From NCBI RefSeq assembly GCF_020536995.1, contig NC_068359.1:102398384-102462383 (forward strand): 64,000 nt of DNA, written 5' to 3'. The stretch comes from Dreissena polymorpha. Its lineage: Eukaryota; Mollusca; Bivalvia; Myida; Dreissenidae. Position numbers and translations under genes: made by a program. This document shows positions 50,125 to 60,438 of this stretch, piece by piece; position 1 is the first letter of the stretch, and the number at the start of each line of letters is the position of its first letter. The notes below the pieces were generated by a model. That model saw only the letters and a program-made list of their open reading frames with translations, was not told the DNA's origin and made no database searches.

Positions 50125-50245
50125 ATTTTTTTTCAAGTAGTGCGTCGTCTGCTCGAGCGCGTTAGGCACGTGAGATTCGATCAACAAAGGTACTCTTTAA
50201 TTTAGAGATATTTCACGCAGTTTTTATAAGCGTCCAATCGCTCGG
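50125..50245. promoter_or_regulatory. Shared divergent promoter of CENP-A and MOCS3
   Basis: Only 121 bp separate the two start codons. It contains an E-box cacgtg at 50167-50172, a TATA-like 'tttttataag' at 50221-50230 and ccaat at 50234-50238. The transcripts' 5' ends must lie here or overlap. That both genes are controlled together is an inference. Confidence 0.65.
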
Positions 50246-53200
50246 ATGAAGATGAGTGCATGCCAAAGAAGTTTGGATGATATTTTGGCTGAAATTCATA
50301 AAAAAGAACTCGAAATTCAATTGCTTAAGGAGGTATTACAATCTTCATTTAAATCATAAAATCCATGTTCAGTAAATTTAGTTGATGTTCATTAAAGTTA
50401 AATGCGATTGGAAATTTAAATGCGTGTACTAGTATTTCGGACTTTCTTTCGGATAGTCAGTATTCAGTAGCGTAATAAAGTTGTGCTAGGGAAAAACCAA
50501 TACATGTTTTGATACTTCAGTTATACCAGTTAAATAAAAAATAACATGAGCTTACTGTTAAAGCAAATATTTTGTTTTAAAATGCAGACAATATCTTTTT
50601 GTGGTATGTTTTTTTCACATCGAAATTCACTCAGGGGGCATCTGAAACCCTATTTGAACTGTCGAAACATGAAACTTGTACTTGTATACTGTGATTAATA
50701 TAGTATTTTACATATTGCAAGCCGTAGAAATAGACCTAGCAAAGTATGCACTAGACTGGAAAAACCCACTTACCATTTCAACCCGGCCCATTTTATCCAC
50801 ACATGGTAGTTTCATTCCATTAATAACATTTGCTATGCTTTGTGATTTTGAACGGATTATCTCTAGGTCAGCTTTGTTTAGCAGCACATAAGTGGGTTTC
50901 TCTACAGGCTAGCTTATTTAGAGAAACTATATATTTTTTCACTGTGAATTATTTGTTTTAAGTCTTCAATAGATCCAACAGATATAGATATCTTATAAAA
51001 CATGATGATTTTTAATAATATCTCAGCTTCAATTTTTAATATGAAACAGTGTTATACAAATAAAATGGGAAGAAATCAATCTATTGAGATCATTTATTGA
51101 AAAAATCAACAAGATATGCATGCAGTTTCATAAATGTGAATACATTCACTGGGACCACAATTAATTAAAAATAAGTCACCATTGACAACAGTAAACTATA
51201 AGCAAGCAAAAAAACACTGAAACAACTAACCTCAAGAACTTAAAATAACATTGCAAGATACAAAAAATATCAGTGTAAAATATGATCACATCATAAAAAA
51301 TATTTATCATATGTAAATTATATTGATGATTATTTAAAACATGTGCATGTTACAATTAAAAGCATTGAGTGACTGATTTTGAAAAGTCACATTATTTCAA
51401 ATAATACATTTCAAAAAGAGTTATGACTTATAAAAACCCTGCATGTTATAATGACTTAACATTAATGACTCCGTTGAACTAAAAACGGAAAGCTTCAAAT
51501 GACTTATGACTTATTAAAAATGCTGCAGAGTAAGTAGGCTCTTTTAAAGATACGGGTTCGGAAATAATTTCGATACTGATGCTTAAAAGGTTTAAATTAC
51601 AGTCTTGGTCTAAAAACATAATTGTTATGGTTAATTACTTTACCAAATGTTGCAATAAAAAATAATGTAATTATTTATGAAAAATAGCACACAATATAGC
51701 CAGGGCTTTTTTTAAGCGGACGCCCGGGTTAAAATCGTCGCGGGCAAGTGATTTTCCAAAGTAGATAGTCCGCCGGGCAAGTCCGTTTCGTATTAGCATA
51801 ATTGCAGTATTTCTTCGACTTTTCCCCTTGTATCTATTTATTTTCTTTGGGTCAATATATTTTTTATCAAGTACAAGTAAAACGAGATTTGATTGGTCGC
51901 TTGCGTTGTATAAGCCAATCTAAACGCTCAAAACAAGTTCACTCGGCAGACGTTTCAACATGGCGGACGGTAGCGTCCAGTCGATCTTTTCTATTTTTAA
52001 TAAAACTAACTCGAAACACTCAAAGGAACAAACCAAAACAACCGAAAAAGAAAGATAGAGAAAATATGAAAATGAATCACGAAAGCGTAACTTTCAAACA
52101 TCGTGGCTTGAAGAAATTCCATAATAACAAGCAAGATAAAATGTGTTGGTAGTAACCAGGGTTGGCATATTGACCGGTCTATTGAGTATTGACCGGGCCG
52201 GCGGTCAATACCCGGTTAAAACCGGTCAATACTGGTCATTACTGGTCTTTACTGGTCAATACTGGTCGATTGAAAATTGTAGCATTTAAACATCACAAAG
52301 GAGCCATTTTATATTAAATGAATAATTATTCTGTAATTGATAAACTCTTTTCTGAGTTATTTATTGTAAAAAAAATCTTAAAAGCTGTAAAAGTTACTTC
52401 TTTATTATCTATGGAAACAGCCACAAATACATAAGGACTAAGGCAATACCTTTATCTCAGTGTATCACATCTGCTACTAAAGTATTATTACTATTGTAGG
52501 TACCATAGTATTTCACTTATCTATTGATATATCTATTTGATAAGCAGATGGACAAACAGAACTCTTGTGTATTCTAGGGTAATAAATCTGGCCTCTAAGC
52601 CTTAATTGGTAATAAAATGCATGCAGTGTTATGTCTCTGATATTGACAATTAAGCAAATCTGCCCTTAGGCTATTTCATATCACTCACACAAAAGGAGAT
52701 TGCATTGTACTTAATAGTTACTTTTAACTTGTTTCCTTTCTGTATTAAGAGGGTTTTTTCCCTTTCATATTTAAAAGTTCAATTGGTATTCAAATGAATA
52801 AACAATCAAAGTTCTTGATTTTGCCAAAAAATAATGTTTTCTAATTGTGGGTCTACTCTTCTTTTAAATTATTTTTTCTTTTAATAATTATTTCTTAATA
52901 TGTTTTTTATTTTTATATCAATGGAAAATGAAAGATTTTTTCACTATTTTGTTTAAAAAGTATTTAAAGAAATCAATGCAAAAATACATGACAAGTAAGG
53001 ATCATGTCAAAAAGGTGCCATTTAAGGCCCTATCATCAGTTTTGGGTACCCTAACCTGTATAGGTGAGAAGACTGTTAGAAGACTGTAGGGACAGTGGGG
53101 CATGAGGAACAACTCATACACAGTAATTGACAGGTTCAGGTTCTTGTTGAATCAAGCGAATTATCTGAGCATTCATAATTCATTACAATTTTTAAAAAAG

Positions 53201-56200
53201 TTCAATCGACCAGAAAAATCCAATTGACCAACTTTGACTAATTTGCAAATTTTGAGAGATTGGCCTACAAATTGCATGAACAGGTATAAAATAGTGGGTA
53301 TTAATAGCTTAAGACATTGTTGGCAACATGTCTGTTTAATTTATATTATCAATATTGTTTAATTAGGCATGGAATATAAATCAAAATTGGGGGTAAAGTT
53401 CAATCGACCAGTATTGACCAGTAATGACCACTTCGGGAGTATTGACCGGGGCGGTTTTAACCGGTTAAAACCGGCGGTTAAAACCGGGGGTGGTCGATTG
53501 GTGCCAACCCTGGTAGTAACTGTGCTATTCCAATTTTCTTGTATAAAACCACTCAAACTGAAACAATTTCAGAACAGTTACTAGAACTGGATGAAGAAGC
53601 GTATACTAGTGATAGTGATGTCTATGAACATGTATATAATAACAGTGAAAAGGATTTTTCACAGTTTGAAAATCATGTTGAATATGCAGACCGTTTCAAA
53701 CTTGCTAAGAATGCATATGAAGAGTTTCTCACTATTTTAAACTGTGAATAACTTGTATGTTACATATTCAAAGTTTAAAATAGTGAGAAACTCTTCATCA
53801 ACGATATCAACATGATTTTCAAACTCTGAACAATCATTTTCACACTACTATTTTAAGCCTTCCCCCTTTTAATCTTTGCCATAACTTGTATAGATACATG
53901 TATAGTGACAAGTATACCGGTTTTAAAATTTTAATAGTAATAAACTCTTCATATGTATTGTATTCAATAGTGACTATTCAATGAAATAAAACTGTCCAGA
54001 TTTTATTTTGTTGACAACTTTATTTTATAAATACGATTATTATTTTATTCTTGATACATTGCATATAGCTGAAATGAAATCTAGCATAATAATGCATGTG
54101 AATCAATGCTTTAAAGGTGAAATGACAATAAAAAATTGACTTCAAAATAGGGCAACCAGTTTTTAATGAGGGCAAGTAGATGTTCAAAGTAACTTGCCCC
54201 CCGGGCAAGTGAGTGTCAATTTCTTACGTTAACCCCTGATATAGCTAGGTATAAATATCTTAGCATTTCAAATATTGATGGACAATTATATCAGTACTTA
54301 TGTTATGTTATGTTACACATACTTGAGCCTTTATGTTATACAAAGAAGGATACAAAGAATGAAACTAATCAAAGCATTGATGATTGCATAGCTTTGCCCT
54401 AAACATATAGGAACATGCTCCAGTTAGACTGGCAAAAGTGCTTTCTGCATTATCAACAACAACATAGCAACGAGGTATGGCAATGTCTAATATAGGGCAT
54501 GCCATCGTGGGACACTTAGACAAGGCTCTCATGTAACAATCCCGTACATAGAGTCTAAAGTCCAATATTGAACAAAAGCAGTCAGACAATGTGCCTTGAA
54601 TATGGCTTACAGGCAAGCCAGCAATATCTTACAAAACCCTGACACTACAAACTTTCAACTGCCGACAGACCAGGCCACCAGATACTCTGTTGAAAAAAGT
54701 GCAGGGTAACCTTTTCCTTTCCTTTGCTTTAATTTTCAGGTCAAAACTTATGCTTTTGTTATGATAAGTTATTTTATCAATTTTAGTTTTTAAGCATTTC
54801 TCCACAATAGACACGCAATTTGATGTTGATGGTTCTACCGGTATTTTGTTTGTTTCTATGTATAAGGTTCATTTATCGCGATTTTATAGGCAGGCATGGG
54901 TCATATTTTTTACATTGATTTTGCCTTCAAAAAAAGAAGCTGTATGTATGCAATTATTAAAGCTCAAATCATTCAATAAGAACTAGCCCAGTCTCTAGTT
55001 ATATGCATACTGCAATTGATGTTTAGACATGACAAATTGGAAGCTTACGCAAAATTGTTTTGCAGCAATAGATTGTCTTTATCTGTTGAGATATAGTGTT
55101 TATTTTGTCCATGCCCAATAATTAATTAGGCATTGCAATGATTATATGGACTTAATACTGAACATGTTTAGGTTGTGTTCTTTTACTTTGTTTCACCCCG
55201 TCCCCCATTACTCCAAGATAAAACCATTATCAAAGATTAAAAAAACAACCTGAAAATTGCTGCTGTAATTTTTGTTTACTTATAAGTGTGCGTTTCATCA
55301 AGCAGTATAATTATGTAGGAGTACTACTTGGTTTTCACAGAATGCAGCCCCAGGATCGTTGAAATACACACTAAAAGTGTTTGTTACTACAAAAACATTT
55401 TTTATAGTTTTATGATTTGATGATAGGTGGATTGTACTTGTTTTTTCAATATTAAATGTTAAATGTTTTTTTTTAAGGAACTTCAATTATCAGATGACAT
55501 AGGATGTACAAATCCACCCCCTACTTTGTTTCAACACAAGGAAAGACTTACTAACGCAGAAATCTCCAGGTACAGTCGCCAGCTGATACTTCCAGAGATT
55601 GGTGTCAAAGGTACTGGTATATTCATTGAACTCATTTTACATTTGACATGGAATGCAAAGATATTAAAGGTGAATTGTATGTTCTATTAAAATAGCACCA
55701 TTTTGATCTCTGCTATTATATATGAAATATATATAGTGGAGCTACATGTATCCTACTCATCCCGGCGTTGGCGTTTCCGTTGGGTTGCCGTTTCCGTGCA
55801 AATTTTTAAGTTTTCGTTCTACCCCAATTATTTTCATTGTCTCTTGACATATTGATATTGCTTTTATATTTTGCAAACTTGTTTACCAACATGACTCCAA
55901 CCTATAAACAAGAGCAGACAACTCTATCAAGCATTTTGTCATAATTATGGCCCCTTTTCCACTTAGAATATGCAGCAAATGTTAAAGTTTGCGTACTACC
56001 CCAAATATTTTCAATGTCCCTTGACATATTGCTTTCATATTTTGCATACTTGTTTACCATCATGACCCCAACCTATAAACAAGAGCATACAACTGTATCA
56101 AGCATTTTGCCAGAATTATTACCCCTTTTATACTTAGAATATGCATATTATTGATAAATCTATGTTAAACTTTGCGTACTACGCCAAATATTTCCTATAC

Positions 56201-59200
56201 CTTTTGACATATTGCTTTTATATTTTGAATACTTGTTTACCAACATGACCTTAACCTATAAACAAGAGCAGACCACTGTATCAAGCATTTTGACATAATT
56301 ATGGCCCCTTTTACACTTAGATAATTGAACATTTTGCTTAAATTGCCATAACTTCTTTATTTATGATCAGATTTTATTATTACTTTGACAAAACAACACT
56401 TACCTGAATACCACAATGGATTCCACCCAAACAATATACCCCACACCCCTACCCAGAATCCCTTCCCCCCCCCCTCCCCAGCCCCCCCCCCCCCAAAAAA
56501 AAATATTTTTTTAAACATCATCTATTAAATTACCCCACCCCACATTATATCCCCCTCTCAACCCACCAAAAAAAATTAAAAAAATTCCTTTTTTTATTTT
56601 TGAAAGATCGTCTAATAAATTATTGAATATGAACAATTTCCCCATGATGGCTTACATTATACTGTCAAGCACTCGAATAGTCGAGCGCGCTGTCCTCTGA
56701 CAGCTCTTGTTATGTCCCCCACCACTATAGTGGGGGACATATTGTTTTTGCCCTGTCTGTTGGTCTGTCTGTTGGGTTGTTTGCTCCAACTTAACATTTT
56801 GCCATAACTTTTGCAATATTGAAGATAGCAACTTCATATTTGGCATGCATGTGTATCTCATGGAGCTGCACATTTTGAGTGGTGAAAGGTCAAGGTCATC
56901 CTTCAAGGTCAAAGGTAAAAAAAAAATCAAAGCGGTGCAGAAGGGGACATAGTGTTTCCGACAAACACATTTCTTGTTTGGTTGTTCAATGATGATAAGT
57001 ATTTACGATTTGTGTTTTTTGTTATGAAGTTTAGGATTAAATAAGTATAAGATGTAATACAGGGTAATAGGCTCACGTTTTGACTTATATTGCCCGCATC
57101 TGTTCTTTGTGTGCGCTCAAAGAGGATATAGGAGTTTTCACACCACACATTTTAGGATAAAAGGCCTGTATGATTATGCTTATTCCTATATATCTATAAG
57201 TATACTGGTACTTGTTTTCAGGTCAGCTATTGCTAGGTAAAACAGCTATACTGATAGTGGGAGCAGGAGGGCTAGGTTGCCCAGCAGCAATATATCTCGC
57301 TGCAGTAGGAATAGGTATGCTGTTCAAGTATAATTTAACAATAAAACTGATGTTATTTAATATTTAATAATTTCTTATTATAGAAAACATTCAAGTTTGA
57401 CTTATAGAGTGCCCCTATTTGCCAGCTTCTTTGAGAAAATATTATAATGAAAAAGTTAAATTGTGTGCCCCAGGAAATGATATTTTTTCTGCCGTGTCCG
57501 TTCGTCCACTATCATATTTTGTGATTGAATTAAATGGGTGTGGGTTTGAAACTTTAAATTTCCCCCCAATTTTTTTCGCAATAACACAGTAATCAAATAC
57601 AGTCTTCTGCTGCATATAGTAATGTGGACATCTTATTGATTCATTATTTTTTTTAAACACGGTATTTATTTACTTGAGCCTTTAATTTATATATTAGTAT
57701 ACGTGTAAAATATGATAGCCATGAATTTAATAATTTGATATGTGTGATTTATTTTAACATAAATTACGCCAATGCTGCATTTTTTCCACAGACTGCAAAG
57801 AGGAACATCACACATTATATGATAATGTAATTATTGCAACAAAATATTCAAGCTAGTATTTCGTTGTTTGTTGTTCTACAGATATTGTAAACATTTTCAA
57901 ATGGAGCAGCTGGTAATACATTTGTTTACAAGATTGGAACTAAATCATCCCAGTTGTAGTTTCACTGCACATATTCCTGTACAACAGTGTCCATAGAGTA
58001 TGGCTATGTACCCAATAACGCGGCAGTAAAGATTCATTGAATTGATGACCACCATCCTGTTGTGAAAATACATGTTAAAAATGTGTCACCATCTTTTCAT
58101 ACGAATATTTATTTAAATGTCAGTGCATGTCTAAGTGGTCATTGTATATTGTCACTGACCAAGAAACACAATTCTGACAAGCAATTTAGCAGAATAATGC
58201 CCCTTTTGATATATTTAAATTAATCTTAAGATTTATGTTTGGTTATCAATAATTTATGTTTGCAGTTAACAACCTTGATGAAACTTTGGATTAAGCCAGC
58301 TTGCATGGAAACCATGCAAGGTCAAGGTCACTGTAAATAGATTTTACAGGGAGTTTCTTGAAAATAACTGAATTAATTATTGAGATATTTTAATGAATTT
58401 TGTGTGTAGATAAATTACATATGAATCTAGTTTGAGATTGCAGTGACTAAAACTAAAAGGTACCTTTTCACATTTTTGGTAAATTGACTAAATTATAAAA
58501 AATTGTTTCAGTTTCTGAAATGTGTGTTGTAATTATGATATTTGTGGTAAAACAGTAATATTGAACATTTACCATGTTCTAAAATATCCATAATTTGCAT
58601 CTTTTGACGATTTAAAAACCTGAAAATTATAAAGTGTTGCAACAAGAATTGCTTATATAAAGTATAAAATACATCACTCATTGTATGAGCACAGATGGCC
58701 AAATTGTCTTAGCGTTAAGCTTTGACAGTTAAACTTCAGGGGTAAGTGGTTTGAGCTCAGTTGAGGGTTCCCTTTTTTTATGCTCCCATATGGAATGATC
58801 GGGGTATATTGTTTTTGGCCTGTCTGTCTGTCATTCTGTCCCAAAACTTTAACCTTGGTCATAACTTTTGCATTATTGAAGATAGCAACTTTATATTTGG
58901 CATGCACGTGTATCTCATGGCGCTGCACATTTTGAGTGGTGAAACGTCAAGGTCATCCTTCAAGGTCAAAGGTCAAATATATGGCTTCAAAGCGGCGCAT
59001 TAGGGGGCATTGTTTTTCTGTCAGACACATCTCTTTTTTTTTTCTTTAATTGTATTATAATTTCTTGTTTTCAACTGGAGTTTTTTTAGATTCAATGTTT
59101 ACATTTATCAATATAAATCATTTAATGACAAACTTCTATACATGCCAAAATCTGTGAAAAGATCCCTATAAAACACAAATTTCTTTCAATACCTGTAGTT

Positions 59201-60203
59201 TGGATAGAGGTATTGTTCTGCAATTATGTGTGAAGGTTGTGTACATGCAGAATTGGCCGGGAATTGCATTTCGGGCAAGTCAGGTCAAGGTCACTAGTAC
59301 CAAAAATAAAAAGATGTCCCTTCAACACTTTTCTTAAAGGTTTTGTTTGTAAATGTGGAATGTAGCAAGCATATATGCACACTTGAGCATTGGGAGAGTC
59401 AAGTAAAGGATAAGATCACTGTTACTAAAAATAGAAAAATAGTTTCCTTTCATTATCTAGATTTTTGATGGAGATTTTGTGTTAAAATCGTGTAGGGAGC
59501 TAAGGAGCTTATGTGCAGATCTTTTTTAGGGTGGCACAGTTCTTTAAAATCTAGTTTTTAGGTATTGCGACTTTTTTGTTGTAAACTAAATTTTCAGGTT
59601 TAATTTTGGATGTAAATAACTTCTAACAAATATTCACCAGCAAATACGTCTTCACAGTCATGATATCAGGTTACAGACAGAAAATGTATATGAACACTGT
59701 CAACCCTGAAGAATGGTCCAAGTAGCAGTCTTGGGACAGGCTGTTGTTAATCTGACCTTATATGAGCCTGAGAGCCTCTTTGGGAAAACTGGGCATAATG
59801 CATGTGCAATCCACACAGGCTAATCAGGGACGACACTTTCCACTTTTATGACATTTTTCGTCAAAATGAAGTCTCTTCTTAGCAAAAATCCATTTAAGTC
59901 GGAATGTGTCGTCCCTGATTAGCCTGTGCAGACTGCACAGGCTAATCTGGGATGACACTTTAAGCACATGCATTATGCCCAGTTTTCTCAGAACTCGACT
60001 CAGTGTCATCCCATATTAGCCTGTGCAGTCATTGAACCCAGTTTTCGCAGAATGCAACTCATATGGTATTCTTACCTTACAGGTAAGATAGGAATTGTTG
60101 ACTATGATGAGGTTGAACTGAGCAACTTGCATCGACAGATCCTGCATACAGAGAGGAAAGTGGGCTTGGCTAAGTGTCAGTCAGTTGTCGGAGCATGTAG
60201 AGG
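50246..60203 (+). CDS. MOCS3: MOCS3 / UBA4 adenylyltransferase-sulfurtransferase, first four exons
   Basis: Exons 50246-50332, 55478-55610, 57222-57314 and 60083-60203 join in phase. Exon 1 gives [20 protein letters not shown], a helical N-terminus. Exon 2 has [20 protein letters not shown], the E1-like entry motif. Exon 3 has [20 protein letters not shown], the ATP-binding GxGGxG loop. Exon 4 has [20 protein letters not shown], with the acidic residue and the Arg and Gln of the adenylation site. The family adenylates MOCS2A and URM1 and hands them sulfur through a C-terminal rhodanese domain, serving molybdenum cofactor synthesis and tRNA thiolation in the cytosol. The later exons, including the catalytic cysteine and the rhodanese domain, lie beyond the window. 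A second in-frame ATG is at 50252. The 5.1 kb first intron holds a nested pair of hAT elements. Confidence 0.92.
51701..54238 (+). mobile_element. hAT transposon remnant (outer) with nested insertion
   Basis: Starts 'cagggctttttttaagcgga' and ends 'acgttaacccctg'. 'atatagc' flanks both ends (51694-51700 and 54239-54245), 7 bp against the usual 8. An ATG at 51960 opens [15 protein letters not shown] and stops after 32 codons at 52058. The same frame past that stop reads [14 protein letters not shown], the 'K/R.F...WL...P' start I know from zf-TTF/DUF4371 hAT transposases. After the nested insert another stretch, 53539-53751, is rich in acidic residues ([19 protein letters not shown]). No transposase core is present, so it is not autonomous. 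Both ends carry 'gggcaagt'. Confidence 0.75.
52157..53512. mobile_element. Nested hAT element with exact 8-bp target duplication
   Basis: Ends 'cagggttggcatattgaccg' and 'gattggtgccaaccctg' are inverted. 'gtagtaac' occurs exactly on both sides (52149-52156 and 53513-53520). Both subterminal regions repeat 'gaccggt' and 'ttaaaaccgg' in two orientations. The interior is AT-rich without a transposase. It is younger than the element it sits in. Confidence 0.9.
55703..56710 (-). mobile_element. HINE-like element, family Y
   Basis: Reverse copy of the 43371 element: 'ctattatatatgaaatatat' at the left; 'aatagtcgagcgcgctgtcc' and 'tgacagctcttgtt' at the right. The repeats 'attttgcaaacttgtttacc' occur three times. 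It abuts the family X copy at 56711. Confidence 0.8.
56711..56980 (+). mobile_element. HINE-like element, family X
   Basis: Starts 'tatgtcccccaccactatag' plus 'tgggggacata', and ends 'gtttccgacaaacacatttc' plus 'ttgttt'. Close to the copy at 17695. It lies about 240 bp before the MOCS3 exon at 57222. Confidence 0.85.
58458..59172. mobile_element. Second TIR element with tRNA-like segment, split by a family X insertion
   Basis: Ends 'aggtaccttttcacattttt' and 'ctgtgaaaagatccctat' match the element at 47861. A tRNA-like stretch lies near 58688-58770 ('tggccaaattgtcttagcg', 'gtggtttgagctc'), now on the plus strand. A family X element occupies 58780-59035 right after it. Confidence 0.65.
58780..59035 (+). 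mobile_element. HINE-like element, family X (divergent)
   Basis: 'atgctcccatatggaatgat' and 'ggggtatattg' at the left, the family body ('catgcacgtgtatctcatgg', 'gtcaaggtcatccttcaagg'), and 'tttttctgtcagacacatct' plus 'ctttt' at the right. Confidence 0.75.
59780..60062. mobile_element. Palindromic MITE, family P, plus an extra end fragment beside a MOCS3 exon
   Basis: A near-complete copy, 59780-60002 ('gggaaaactgggcataatgc' to 'ccagttttctcagaactcga'), is followed at 60003-60062 by a second short end ('gtcatcccatattagcctgt', 'cagttttcgcagaatgcaac'). The last base lies about 20 bp before the acceptor of the MOCS3 exon at 60083. Confidence 0.8.
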
Positions 60204-60254
60204 GTAAGTGCCCGCAAGGAAGCCTAATTATTCAAATTTAAGCAGGGCAAAACA

Positions 60255-60400
60255 AACAGGCGTATAGCATGTGCGTAGTGTCTCATCTAAACAAACAGTT
60301 AGGGTGGAAAGTGCTGTATCTGATTAGCCTGTGCAGACTTGCCAGGCTAATTGGGGTCAAAATAAAATGCACGTGCATAAAATCCAGATCGTTCAGGGCA
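60255..60400. mobile_element. Partial palindromic MITE, family P
   Basis: 'gtgctgtatctgattagcct', 'gtgcagacttgccaggctaa' and 'gcacgtgcataaaatccaga'. It begins about 50 bp after the donor of the MOCS3 exon ending at 60203, so that exon has family P sequence on both sides. Confidence 0.7.
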
Positions 60401-60438
60401 CAGCATATATGTTTAAATGCTAAAACATATAGTCTTTT

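Noticed and set aside
50124-50187. Upstream ATG adding 21 residues to CENP-A
   Set aside because: The MARVK start matches the H3 family start; the extension shows no histone similarity and would take up half of the promoter.
54365-54616. 83-codon minus-strand frame ([20 protein letters not shown])
   Set aside because: Protein-like composition, but no family recognised, no convincing splice partners, and it lies in the MOCS3 first intron on the opposite strand.
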